Part shown: one piece after another, positions 25,997 to 34,269 of the stretch
How positions within the stretch are numbered: position 1 is the stretch's first letter
Layout: each line of letters begins with the position of its first letter
Translations under genes and position numbers: made by a program
Source: CAZRIP01 sp964600165
GTDB taxonomy: Bacteria; Elusimicrobiota; Elusimicrobia; UBA1565; UBA9628
Reading direction: 5' to 3'
NCBI GenBank assembly: GCA_964600165.1
Contig: CAZRIP010000012.1
Location: 1-50,269, forward strand
Length of the DNA stretch: 50,269 bases
The notes under the pieces: generated by a model
Databases searched by the model: none
What the model was told of the DNA's origin: nothing
Seen by the model: the letters and a program-made list of their open reading frames with translations, nothing else

Positions 25997-26002
25997 TAAG
26001 AT
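25997..26002 (+). promoter_or_regulatory. Extended -10 box upstream of the 26014 gene
   Basis: TGATAAGAT overlaps the TGA stop of the previous gene and ends 11 bases before the ATG at 26014, giving a leader of about four bases. Confidence 0.5.
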
Positions 26003-26013
26003 CGGCGCGAGCT

Positions 26014-27090
26014 ATGCGCCGACCCCTCTGCGCTCTGCTGGTCCTGCTCGCGCTGCCTTGCGTCGTCACGGCTGACGGCTTCGACGACGAGGCGGGCGCC
26101 GTGCTCGCGCAGCCGCTCGAGCCGCGCCCCGCGCCGGCCGCGCTCGCGTCGATGCTCACGCCCCCGCCGCCGCGGCCGCTCGATCCCGTCGTCCGCCCCG
26201 CGCCCGCGCAGCCGCTGCCGCGCGTCGACCTGCCGGCTTATTCGATGGGCCTTCAGCCGCGCGACCGGCGCGGCTACGCCCTATGGAAAGGGGAAGTCTC
26301 TCCGCCGACCGACCTTCCGCCGGACCGCTTGGGGATTCTCGCTTCCGACGAGCGTCTCTCGGACGCCGTCGGCGCGGCTCCCGCGTCCGAGAAGCTCTTC
26401 GTCAACGTCGAGCTCGAGCTCCGGGCCGGAGGCGAGCTCAAGGACGCGGTGGCCGATCTTTCGCGCGGATCCGGCTTCAGCCTCGACGGCCGCTTTCCGG
26501 CCACGCGCTCCGAGGCGTTCCCCGACCGCGTGTCGGTCTGGGGCTGGCTGCCGAGCGCCGGCTTCCAAGCGGCGTCCCAAGCGCCTTCCGTGCGCCGGCT
26601 GAGCGCGTCGCCGGACGCTCACGCGGCGCCGGGGCGCTCGGTCTCGGAGATGCTCGTCGGCATTCGCATGCTCCAAGGGCCCGGCGCGGCCGAGGCGGTC
26701 CAGCGCGCGCGCCGAGAGCTGTCGGGCTCGGCCGGAGTCGTCTGGCGCGGCATGATCGGCTATCAGGCCGTCCCGGGCTCGAGCGATCTGGCCGCGATCT
26801 TCCTGGCGGGCGTGCCGATCCGTTCCCTGTCGCGCGTGCTGGAGCATCCGGATGTTCTCAAGATCGCTCCTGCTCCGGTCCCTGTTCCCAACGCCCTTTC
26901 CGAAGGGAACAGGGACGGCGTGCCTCCGCCCGCCGCGAGCGGCCCGGCCAAGACGCCGGCGCGCGAGTCCGCCCTCGAGAGATTCTTCAAGTTCGCCGCG
27001 TTCGACTCGCCGCTGCTGCTCGTGTTGACCCTGCTGTTGGCGGTGCCCCCGTTGGCCGGCGGCGCCAAGCGCTACCTCCGCCGGAGGTGA
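26014..27090 (+). CDS. Exported, C-terminally membrane-anchored protein of unknown function
   Basis: A 358-residue protein with a signal peptide (RRPLCALLVLLALPCVVTA-DG), a long Pro/Ala-rich linker (residues about 30-90), a mixed alpha/beta region (about 120-290: LFVNVELELRAGGELKDAVADLS, VSEMLVGIRMLQGPGAAEAV, IFLAGVPIRSLSRVLEHPDVLKI) and a C-terminal membrane helix (SPLLLVLTLLLAVPPLAGG) followed by basic residues. The body has the feel of two similar alpha/beta halves, but no family is recognised. It lies 22 bp before ftsX. Confidence 0.7.
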   Translation: MRRPLCALLVLLALPCVVTADGFDDEAGAVLAQPLEPRPAPAALASMLTPPPPRPLDPVVRPAPAQPLPRVDLPAYSMGLQPRDRRGYALWKGEVSPPTDLPPDRLGILASDERLSDAVGAAPASEKLFVNVELELRAGGELKDAVADLSRGSGFSLDGRFPATRSEAFPDRVSVWGWLPSAGFQAASQAPSVRRLSASPDAHAAPGRSVSEMLVGIRMLQGPGAAEAVQRARRELSGSAGVVWRGMIGYQAVPGSSDLAAIFLAGVPIRSLSRVLEHPDVLKIAPAPVPVPNALSEGNRDGVPPPAASGPAKTPARESALERFFKFAAFDSPLLLVLTLLLAVPPLAGGAKRYLRRR

Positions 27091-27098
27091 GCTTTTTG

Positions 27099-27104
27099 TA
27101 TACT
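27099..27104 (+). promoter_or_regulatory. -10 box of the ftsX operon
   Basis: TTGTATACT contains TATACT ending eight bases before the ftsX ATG at 27113, the leaderless spacing again. Confidence 0.55.
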
Positions 27105-27112
27105 GACGCGCC

Positions 27113-27853
27113 ATGACCCCCTCGCGCGTCCTCACGGCTTTTCTCGTCGGGCTTCTCGCCGGTTTGGCCGGCGAGACGCTGCTTTTTCTCGAGGGGCAGT
27201 GCGCGCGCGTCGAGAGCGCGCTGCGCGACGATTTCCGCGTCGTTTGCTTCCTCAAAGCGGACCCGGAGCCCGGGCGCGAGAAAGTCCTCGAGGAGCAGCT
27301 TCGGGCCATCGAGGGCGTCGAGGACGTCCGCTACGTCTCGCGTCAGGAGGCCCTGGCCGAGCTGCGGCGCCGGGAGCCCGAGCTCGTCGAGTCGGCGCTT
27401 CTCCTCAGCGACAACCCGCTGCTGCCGGCCTTCGAGGTGAAGCTCGACGAGCTCGGGCTCGCGCGCCTGCCGCAGTGGCTGGAGGACGCGCGCGGCGTGG
27501 CGGACTGGGCGGATCTTCGTTATAAGTCCGCGCAGGTCCAGGCCGCGCTGCAAGCTCAGTTCTATCGCCATGCCATCGACGTTTCCCTGAGCGCGGCCGT
27601 CTGCGCCGCGGCGCTCCTGCTGCTCGTCGGCGTCTGGTGGCCGGGCGGAAAGGCCGGGCACAAAGACCGCGCGGGCGCGACGGCCTTGGTCTCGGCCGCC
27701 GGCGCGTGCGCGGGCTCGGCGACGACGGCGCTCGTCGCTTTGCCCTTGAGGCTTTTGACTCCGTGGTGGTCGTGGCCGCCGGCTTCCAAGCAGGCGCTGC
27801 TCGTGTTCGGAGCCGGCGCCGTGGGATGGGTCCTGTGCCGACGAGCGGATTAG
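27113..27853 (+). CDS. ftsX: FtsX-like cell division permease subunit
   Basis: A 246-residue membrane protein. After the first helix (residues 5-25) comes the FtsX extracytoplasmic domain, FRVVCFLKADPEP, IEGVEDVRYVSRQEALAELR and LSDNPLLPAFEVKL, which in relatives contacts periplasmic amidase activators. Three more hydrophobic segments follow, near 145-167, 182-208 and 222-240. The cytoplasmic regions are very short. FtsX normally pairs with the ATPase FtsE, which is not beside it here. The next genes, a LytM-like factor and CtpA, match the usual ftsEX-envC-ctpA neighbourhood. Confidence 0.85.
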   Translation: MTPSRVLTAFLVGLLAGLAGETLLFLEGQCARVESALRDDFRVVCFLKADPEPGREKVLEEQLRAIEGVEDVRYVSRQEALAELRRREPELVESALLLSDNPLLPAFEVKLDELGLARLPQWLEDARGVADWADLRYKSAQVQAALQAQFYRHAIDVSLSAAVCAAALLLLVGVWWPGGKAGHKDRAGATALVSAAGACAGSATTALVALPLRLLTPWWSWPPASKQALLVFGAGAVGWVLCRRAD

Positions 27854-28959
27854 CGATGGCGGCGCTTCTGCTCGCCGCATCGCCGGCGTTGGGCGCCGGC
27901 GTGTCGACCAAGCGCCGGGAGCTCGGCGCGATCCAGAGGGAGCTCGAGGCCGCGCGCCGCCAGATCGACGACTACAAGCAGCAGGAGCAATCGATGGGCC
28001 GGGACTTGCAGCGCCTGGAGTCGCGCAACGCCGACGCGCGCCGCCTCATGGAGCAGCTCCAAGGCCGCTTGCTCGGCGCCGAGCTCCGCAAGCGCGAGCT
28101 CAAGCAGCGTCTCGGCGCGCTGGGGCAAGTCGGAGGCTTCTGGCGCTCGGCGCTCGAGTCCGAGCTCGCGTCCTATCAGCGCGAGCTCGCCTCCCGCGAC
28201 GAGGCCTACGGCCGCGACGAGCTTTGGTCGGACTCGTTCCGGCGCGCGACGATCGCCGAAAAAAGCGAGCTCATCGCGAGCCTCAAGGGCGCGAGCCGCT
28301 CCACGGAGCTCGCGGCCGCGCAGACCCGGCGCAGCGCCGCGGAGCTTAGTTCCCGGCACGTCCAAGCCCTGCAGGAGCAGCAGGCCGGCCAGGAGCAGTA
28401 CAAGCAGAAGATGGCCGCCATCGAGGAGACCAAGCTCAAGGAGCAGGCGGCGCTCGCGCGCGTGCGCGAGCTGGAGGAGAACGCCGCCGCGTTGACGCGC
28501 TTGATCCGCGCGCTCGGCAAGACGACGCGCGTCAAGAAACCGGGCGTCGTCGGCCGGCTCGAGGTCCCGCGCAACTCGCTGCCTTGGCCGGCGGACGGCT
28601 CCATCGTCAAGTCTTTCGGCAAGCAGCGCAATCCGGAGCTCGACGCCTGGGTGATCAACCAGGGTATCCTGCTCGCGACCGCGCCCCAGGCCGCCGTCAA
28701 GTCGGTCGGGTCCGGCCGCGTCATCTTCGCGGGTCCGTTCCGCTCGTACGGGCAGGTGCTGATCGTCGATCACGGGTCGAATTTTTTCACGATTTACGGA
28801 GAGCTGGGGCGGATGCTCAAGTCCAAGGGAGACGCCGTCGGCGCCGGCGAGACGATCGCGCGCGCGGGCGCGCGCGTCGACGGCCGCGGCAGCGTCTACT
28901 TGGAGATCCGCCGCGGGACCGAGGCTCTGGATCCGCTGGCCTGGCTCACGAGGCGATAA
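27826..28959 (+). CDS. EnvC-like coiled-coil protein with degenerate LytM (M23) domain
   Basis: An exported protein of about 377 residues: signal peptide (AMAALLLAASPALG-AG), a long coiled coil (residues about 35-230, rich in Glu, Gln, Arg and Ala) and a C-terminal LytM fold. The catalytic residues of M23 peptidases are absent. The H-G-I-D type motif reads INQGILL, the HGH-type segment reads IYGELG and the final HFEIR reads VYLEIRRG. This is the state of EnvC, which activates cell-wall amidases rather than cutting itself. The start may be ATG 27826, GTG 27835 or ATG 27856, all giving a signal peptide; overlap with ftsX is expected. Confidence 0.85.
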   Translation: MGPVPTSGLAMAALLLAASPALGAGVSTKRRELGAIQRELEAARRQIDDYKQQEQSMGRDLQRLESRNADARRLMEQLQGRLLGAELRKRELKQRLGALGQVGGFWRSALESELASYQRELASRDEAYGRDELWSDSFRRATIAEKSELIASLKGASRSTELAAAQTRRSAAELSSRHVQALQEQQAGQEQYKQKMAAIEETKLKEQAALARVRELEENAAALTRLIRALGKTTRVKKPGVVGRLEVPRNSLPWPADGSIVKSFGKQRNPELDAWVINQGILLATAPQAAVKSVGSGRVIFAGPFRSYGQVLIVDHGSNFFTIYGELGRMLKSKGDAVGAGETIARAGARVDGRGSVYLEIRRGTEALDPLAWLTRR

Positions 28960-28971
28960 AGGAGCGAATTC

Positions 28972-30279
28972 ATGAAGACGAAGACGAGCGCCGGATGTCT
29001 GGCGGTCTTACTCGCGGTGATCACGGCCTGCGGCTCGGCCGCGGCCGCGGCGACGGCGCCGCCGCCCGCGCCGAGCGACAAGACTTACGAGCAGCTCAAG
29101 ATCCTCATCGACGTGCTCAACTACATCCAGGAAGACTACGTCGACGAGCCCGATACTCAAAAGCTGATCGACGGCGCGGCCTCCGGCATGGTCAAGACGC
29201 TCGATCCGTTCTCCCAGTTCATGGACCAGGAGTCGCACGACGAGCTCAAGACCGAGACCGAGGGCCAGTTCGGCGGCTTGGGCATCCGCGTGGCGATGAA
29301 GGACGATTGGCTGACGGTCATCACGCCTCTTCCCGGCACCCCGGCCTATCGGCAAGGCGTCCTGCCCAACGACAGGATCGTCGAGATCGACGACGAGACG
29401 ACCAGGGATATCTCGTTGAGCGACGCTCTCAAGAAGCTGCGCGGCGCGCCGGGGACCAAGGTCAAGCTCACGCTGCTGCGCGGGCCCGAGGACGGCGGCG
29501 AGGGACCGTGGGTCTCCCATGAGTTCAACTTGACCCGCGAAGTCGTCAAGATCGAGAGCGTCGAAAGCTGGATGCTCGACGACAAGATCGGCTACGCGCG
29601 CATCACGGAGTTCTCGCAGAAGACGGGCGAGGATTTTCTCGCCGCCCTCAACGACCTCAAGAAGCACGGCGCGCAGAGCGTCGTCATGGACCTGCGCAAC
29701 AATCCCGGCGGACTGCTGTCCGCCGCCGTCGAGGTGGCCTCCGACTTCCTCGACGACAACAAGCTCGTCGTTTACACGCAGGGGCGCAAGGCCGAGAACC
29801 GGCAAGAGTTCCGCGCCGGGCCGTCGGCGCCGTTCCCATCGATCCCGCTGATCGTCCTGATCAACGAAGGCTCGGCCTCGGGCTCCGAGATCGTCGCCGG
29901 GGCGCTGCAAGACCAGCATCGCGCCGTGATCATGGGACAGCGCAGCTACGGCAAAGCGAGCGTGCAGTCCGTCATCCCGTTGTCCGACGGCTCGGGGCTG
30001 CGGCTGACCGTCGCGCGCTACTACACGCCGCTCGGCCGCTCGATCCACCGCGACGAGAAGCACAAGACGGGCGGCATCATGCCGGACCTCGTCGTCCCGG
30101 TCACCAAGGACGTCGAGGCCAAGCTCTACAACCAGTGGGACATGGTCTACGCGCAGGGCAAGAAGCCGCACTCCGTCGTCAAAAAAGAGGAGCTCATCCC
30201 CGACGAGACACTCGACCGCGCCGTCGAGCTGCTCAAGGCCAAGGACGTCCTCGCGACGCTCAAGGTCAAGGAAGGCTAG
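28972..30279 (+). CDS. C-terminal processing peptidase CtpA (S41)
   Basis: A 435-residue periplasmic serine protease. The N-terminus has a lipobox-like ITAC (Cys20) after a signal sequence. A cap region with TLDPFSQFMDQE is followed by a PDZ domain (about 95-185: FGGLGIRVAMKDDWLTVITPLPGTPA, NDRIVEIDD) and the S41 core, with MDLRNNPGGLL near 240, the nucleophile motif GSASGSEIVAGALQD near 302 and the base Lys in RSYGKASVQS near 327. A good AAGGAG lies 7 bp ahead of the ATG. Related proteases process or degrade cell-wall enzymes, fitting its place after the EnvC-like gene. Confidence 0.93.
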   Translation: MKTKTSAGCLAVLLAVITACGSAAAAATAPPPAPSDKTYEQLKILIDVLNYIQEDYVDEPDTQKLIDGAASGMVKTLDPFSQFMDQESHDELKTETEGQFGGLGIRVAMKDDWLTVITPLPGTPAYRQGVLPNDRIVEIDDETTRDISLSDALKKLRGAPGTKVKLTLLRGPEDGGEGPWVSHEFNLTREVVKIESVESWMLDDKIGYARITEFSQKTGEDFLAALNDLKKHGAQSVVMDLRNNPGGLLSAAVEVASDFLDDNKLVVYTQGRKAENRQEFRAGPSAPFPSIPLIVLINEGSASGSEIVAGALQDQHRAVIMGQRSYGKASVQSVIPLSDGSGLRLTVARYYTPLGRSIHRDEKHKTGGIMPDLVVPVTKDVEAKLYNQWDMVYAQGKKPHSVVKKEELIPDETLDRAVELLKAKDVLATLKVKEG

Positions 30280-30285
30280 ACGGCG

Positions 30286-31287
30286 TTGCGCGTCCTCGGC
30301 ATCGAGACGTCTTGCGACGAGACGGCCGCCGCCGTCGTCGAGGACGGCAAGATCGTCAGCAACGTCGTCTCGTCCCAGGTCAAGCTGCATAGCGAGTTCC
30401 ACGGCATCGTGCCGGAACTCGCCTCGCGCGCGCATCTGCAGAAGATCGCGGCCGTGATCGAGGCGGCGTGCTCGAAGACGACCGGAAAGCTCGATGGCGT
30501 CGCCTACACGCGGGGGCCCGGCCTCATGGGCCCGCTGCTCGTGGGCAAGGTCTCCGCGCAGACGTTCGCCCGCATCCTCGACGTCCCACTGATCCCGGTG
30601 CATCATCTGGAGGGCCACATCTTCGCCGTCGAGCTCGTCGACGCGCTCGCCTTCCCGCTCGTCGCGCTGATCGTCTCGGGCGGCCACACGGATCTCGTGC
30701 TCGCCAAAGCGCCGGGCCGCTACCGCGTGCTCGGACGCACGCGCGACGACGCCGCCGGCGAGGCGTACGACAAGGTCGCGCGGCTGCTCGGCCTCGGGTT
30801 TCCGGGCGGGCCGGTCGTCGATCGGATGGCCAAGGAGGGGGACCCCTCCGCGGTGGCGTTCCCTCGCCCGCTCATGCCCGGCACGTGGGATTTCTCGTTC
30901 GCGGGCTTGAAGACCTCCGTCCTTTATCACGTCCAGGGACGCGGCGGGACGGACCAGCTCAAGCCTCGGGAGATCAACGACCTCTGCGCGAGCTTCCAGG
31001 ACGCGATCGTCGACACGCTCGTCCATAAGCTCCTGCGCGCGGCGGAAGCGTTCAAGGTCCAAAACGTCTCGATCGGGGGCGGCGTGGCGGCCAACAGCCG
31101 CCTGCGCGCCGTCGTCGCCGCGCGCGCCGCGGAAAAAGGGCTGCGCATGGTGATGCCGCCGCCCGGCCTGTGCACCGACAACGGCGCGATGATCGCGCAA
31201 GTCGGAATCCACCGCATGACGAGCGGGCGGATCGATAAGCGCCTGCGCTGTGATCCCTCGCTGCCGTTTCCGAACTGGGCCGCTTGA
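30286..31287 (+). CDS. tsaD: tRNA N6-adenosine threonylcarbamoyltransferase TsaD
   Basis: This protein transfers threonylcarbamoyl to A37 of ANN-decoding tRNAs together with TsaB and TsaE. The 333-residue sequence has the ASKHA start GIETSCDETAAAVV, the metal-binding HHLEGH near residue 107, IVSGGHTDL, GEAYDKVARLLGLGFPGG near 160 and GGGVAANSRLR near 265. The start is TTG 30286, six bases after ctpA. Its stop overlaps the next start by TTGA. Confidence 0.97.
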   Translation: MRVLGIETSCDETAAAVVEDGKIVSNVVSSQVKLHSEFHGIVPELASRAHLQKIAAVIEAACSKTTGKLDGVAYTRGPGLMGPLLVGKVSAQTFARILDVPLIPVHHLEGHIFAVELVDALAFPLVALIVSGGHTDLVLAKAPGRYRVLGRTRDDAAGEAYDKVARLLGLGFPGGPVVDRMAKEGDPSAVAFPRPLMPGTWDFSFAGLKTSVLYHVQGRGGTDQLKPREINDLCASFQDAIVDTLVHKLLRAAEAFKVQNVSIGGGVAANSRLRAVVAARAAEKGLRMVMPPPGLCTDNGAMIAQVGIHRMTSGRIDKRLRCDPSLPFPNWAA

Positions 31288-32918
31288 AAAAGCTCGCGCC
31301 GGCGGCGCCCTGGGCGGTCTTCGTCCCGGCGTTCGCCGTGTACGCTTTCACGGCCTACCCGGCGATCGCGCCGCGCGACTCCGCCGATCTCGCGTCCGCG
31401 GCGTTGACGCTCGGCGTCGCCCATCCTCCGGGCTATCCGCTTTATTCGTCGCTCGGACGCCTGTGGCTCGCGCTGATTCCGTTCGGCGGCGCCGCGTATC
31501 GCCTCAATCTCCTCTCGGCTGCGGCCGGGTCCGCGGCGGCGGCTCTTCTCTGCCGGCTGCTTATGCGGCGGCTCGCTCCCGGAGCGGCCGCGCTCGGCGC
31601 GCTCTGCTTCGCCTTCGCCGCGGGGCCGTGGAAGTTCGCCGAGCTCTCCGAGATGTATTCTCTACACGCGCTGTTTATCTGCGCCCTCTTGCTGCTCGCC
31701 GAGGGCGAGGACGGCACGCAAGCGCGGCGCGCGGCCGCCACCGGACTTCTGTTCGGCGCGGGCTTGGTCAACCATCAGGCGCTGATCCTGCTCGCGCCCG
31801 CGCTGCTGTGGCTCTGGCGTGGGCGCCTGGCCGAGCGCGCCTCGACGCTGGCGGCTTTCACGGCGGCCGGCCTCGGCCTGGAGCTCTTCGTCCTCGTGCG
31901 CCTGGGCGACGCCCCGCTCGCCTGGCGCGTTTTGACGCGCGCCGACTACGGCCCCTTCGAGCTGTTCAAGGGGTTCAGCGCTCCGCTATCCGGCGCGGGC
32001 GCGGCGCGCTTGGCCTGGGCGAGCCTCGCGGGCTTGGCGGTCGTCTGCCCTTTCGCCGCTCTCTGGCCGGTCGGCCTATGGCGCGCGCGCAAAGAGCCGC
32101 GCGCCGTCGGGCTCGCCCTGGCGCTCGCGGCGTTCGGCCCTTTTTTCTTCATGATGACGCGTTTCGATCTGAGCAGCTGGGTCGCGCGCACGGTGCTCGA
32201 ACCCGCGTACATCGCGCCGGCGCTCGTCGCCTGCCTGCTCTCGGCCGAGGCTCTCGCGGGACTGCCCGAGCGCGCGGCGACGTCCGCCGCGGCCGCCGCC
32301 CTGGTCCTGACCGTCGCGCTCAACGCCGGGGCCGCGTATCACCGCGACGATTTTCTCGCGTATGATTATGTCCGGGATTTGCGCGCGCGCCTCCCCGAGC
32401 ATTCGGCCGCGATCGTCAAAGGGGACACGGCTCTCTTCGGGCTGAAGTATCTCAATTGCCTGGATCCGGCCGTCACGCGGACCTTGCGCGGGACTCTCGA
32501 CGAGGACAACCCGGGCTGGGTCGCGGCCTCGCTCGCGCGCGAGCTCGACCGCCCGATCTTCGCGGTCGGGATGCCCGAGGCCGAACTCGAGGCCTTGGCC
32601 GCGCCGGCCGGAGCCGCTTTGTCGGTCGAAGGGCCCGTCGTGAGGATCGTTCCTCGCGGCGCGGCGCCTCCGCCGGCGCCGGGCTGGGAGCTGAGCGTTC
32701 TGCGGCGAAGCCGCTCGTTTACGCGGCGCGAGAGCTACGCGCGCGACGTGATCCTCGCGCGCGGGTTCGCTCATTACCTTCTAGGGGGCCTGACGGAGCG
32801 GGCGGGCGGCGACCCGACGCTCGAGTACGTGCGCGCCGCGGCCGTCGATCCCGAGGACTATATGATTGAGTGGCAGCCGGCAAAAACCTATAATCCCCGG
32901 CGTGCACCGCGTCGCTAG
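31284..32918 (+). CDS. DUF2723-type membrane protein (possible glycosyltransferase)
   Basis: A 544-residue membrane protein with about ten helices and a soluble C-terminal part. The N-terminus shows the DUF2723 pattern: AYPAIAPRDSADLASAALTLGVAHPPGYPLYS, then FGGAAYRLNLLSA and AELSEMYSLHALF. The Asp and Pro/Gly pattern of the first loop is like GT-C glycosyltransferases, so a lipid-linked sugar transfer to protein or polymer is a fair guess, not proof. The last 180 residues (SAAIVKGDTALFGLKYL onward) are extracytoplasmic. Start TTG is coupled to tsaD. The 3' end overlaps the next gene by 17 bp and contains its promoter. Confidence 0.8.
   Translation: MKKLAPAAPWAVFVPAFAVYAFTAYPAIAPRDSADLASAALTLGVAHPPGYPLYSSLGRLWLALIPFGGAAYRLNLLSAAAGSAAAALLCRLLMRRLAPGAAALGALCFAFAAGPWKFAELSEMYSLHALFICALLLLAEGEDGTQARRAAATGLLFGAGLVNHQALILLAPALLWLWRGRLAERASTLAAFTAAGLGLELFVLVRLGDAPLAWRVLTRADYGPFELFKGFSAPLSGAGAARLAWASLAGLAVVCPFAALWPVGLWRARKEPRAVGLALALAAFGPFFFMMTRFDLSSWVARTVLEPAYIAPALVACLLSAEALAGLPERAATSAAAAALVLTVALNAGAAYHRDDFLAYDYVRDLRARLPEHSAAIVKGDTALFGLKYLNCLDPAVTRTLRGTLDEDNPGWVAASLARELDRPIFAVGMPEAELEALAAPAGAALSVEGPVVRIVPRGAAPPPAPGWELSVLRRSRSFTRRESYARDVILARGFAHYLLGGLTERAGGDPTLEYVRAAAVDPEDYMIEWQPAKTYNPRRAPRR
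32889..32894 (+). promoter_or_regulatory. -10 box of the PorV-like/coiled-coil gene
   Basis: A perfect TATAAT inside the end of the DUF2723 gene lies seven bases before the GTG at 32902. It predicts a leaderless mRNA starting at or one base before the GTG. Confidence 0.65.
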
Positions 32919-34269
32919 CCTCGCGGCGTCCCTGCTGATCCTCCTCTCGTCGGCCGCCCAAGCCGCCTTCGAGGACGCTCCCTACAGCGCGCGCGCGGCG
33001 GCTCTGGCGGGCGCGATGACCGCGGTCTCCGAGGACCCGGTCGCCGGCGTCTACAATCCCGCGACGCTCGGCTCGCTGCGCAAGGTCAGCACGTCGCTGG
33101 ATTATCTCCGCCAGTTCGACATCCCGGCGGGGAAAGTCGATCAGGATCATCTCAACATCATCGCCGGCGTTCCCGTCTTCCAAGACATCTTCAACGGCAG
33201 CTTCCTGCTCGACGAGCTCTACACGAAGCAGAACAACGTCGGCATCGAGCGCGCGACGACGATCCTCGGCTACGGCACCCGCAGCCTCTACGAGTACGAC
33301 GGCGGAGCCATGGACTTGGGCGGCAACCTCAAGTTCCTCAAGAAATCATACGACGCGGGCGGCAGCGACCCGACCCACGCCGCGCTCGACCTCGGCGTCG
33401 TCGCGCGCTTCAAGGACCGCTATCAGTTCGGCGCGTCGCTGATCAACGTCGGCCGGCCCCGCTTCCCGTCGCCGGCGGGCGAGGATCGGGCGCCGACGAC
33501 GCTCCGTCTGGGCGTCACGGAGTCGGTCCAGGGCTTCTTGCTGACGCAGGACCTCGACAAGCGGGAGCCCTCCGGAGGCCATCCCGGGACCGCCACTCTC
33601 GCGGGCGGCCTCGAGCACTGGTGGGCCACGGCGCGGGCGGGCTCCTTCGCGCTGCGCAGCGGCTTGTCTCTGGGCGATCGCGACAAGACGTACAGCTGGG
33701 GCATCGCCTGGCGCTTGTTGGGCGGTCAGCTCGACTACGCGATGACCGTGCCGATGCAGGGCGCGACGGTGTTCGGGCACGCGGTCTCGCTCTCGTTCCG
33801 ATTCGGCGAGGCAAATCCCGAGGGCGAGTACGAGCGTGTGCTTTCCGAGGAGATGAAGTATCGCAAGGACCTCACGCAGGCGCTCGAGGCGAGCGAGGTC
33901 AAGCTCTGGCGCTTGGGCGAGGAGCTCGGGCGCATGCGCGACGAGATGGAAGTGCTGCGCTCGCAGCTCGTCGAGAAGACGACGTCGGAAGCCGACGCCC
34001 GCCAGAAGCTCAAGTCGCTCGAGGAGCGGCACAAGCAGGCCCTCGACCGCTACGAGAGCCTCCAAGCCGAGCGCAAGCGCCTGGCCGAGCGCAGCCAGCA
34101 GTCGCTTTTCAACGAGGATTGGGCGGCCTACCAGAAGCTCAAGCTCGGAGGCGCGCCCGACGCCGTGCTCGCCGATCAGGTCAAGCGCATGCTGCGCCAG
34201 TACAAGGACGCGGGCGTCGATCTCAGCGAAGCCAACCAAGAGCTGCTGCGGCTGCTCAAGAGCCGCTAG
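32902..34269 (+). CDS. PorV/UPF0164-like outer-membrane barrel with C-terminal coiled coil
   Basis: A 455-residue protein. The GTG at 32902 gives a clean signal peptide (VHRVASLAASLLILLSSAAQA-AF). Residues about 25-305 are a FadL/PorV-type barrel: SARAAALAGAMTAVSEDPVAGVYNPATLG is the same signature as in the 40852 gene, with later strands such as YQFGASLINVGRPRFP and GHAVSLSFRFG. Residues about 310-455 are a charged coiled coil (SEEMKYRKDLTQALEASEVKLWRLGEEL in part, DARQKLKSLEERHKQAL). A coiled-coil tail on such a barrel is unusual and would sit in the periplasm if the barrel N- and C-termini do. It is convergent with the next gene. Confidence 0.78.
   Translation: MHRVASLAASLLILLSSAAQAAFEDAPYSARAAALAGAMTAVSEDPVAGVYNPATLGSLRKVSTSLDYLRQFDIPAGKVDQDHLNIIAGVPVFQDIFNGSFLLDELYTKQNNVGIERATTILGYGTRSLYEYDGGAMDLGGNLKFLKKSYDAGGSDPTHAALDLGVVARFKDRYQFGASLINVGRPRFPSPAGEDRAPTTLRLGVTESVQGFLLTQDLDKREPSGGHPGTATLAGGLEHWWATARAGSFALRSGLSLGDRDKTYSWGIAWRLLGGQLDYAMTVPMQGATVFGHAVSLSFRFGEANPEGEYERVLSEEMKYRKDLTQALEASEVKLWRLGEELGRMRDEMEVLRSQLVEKTTSEADARQKLKSLEERHKQALDRYESLQAERKRLAERSQQSLFNEDWAAYQKLKLGGAPDAVLADQVKRMLRQYKDAGVDLSEANQELLRLLKSR

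Noticed and set aside
29008..31212. Antisense open frame of 734 codons opposite ctpA and tsaD
   Set aside because: It spans two well-recognised genes and has no plausible domains.
31250..32365. Open frame of 371 codons overlapping the DUF2723 gene
   Set aside because: It is the shifted frame of a membrane protein gene, Arg-rich without motifs.
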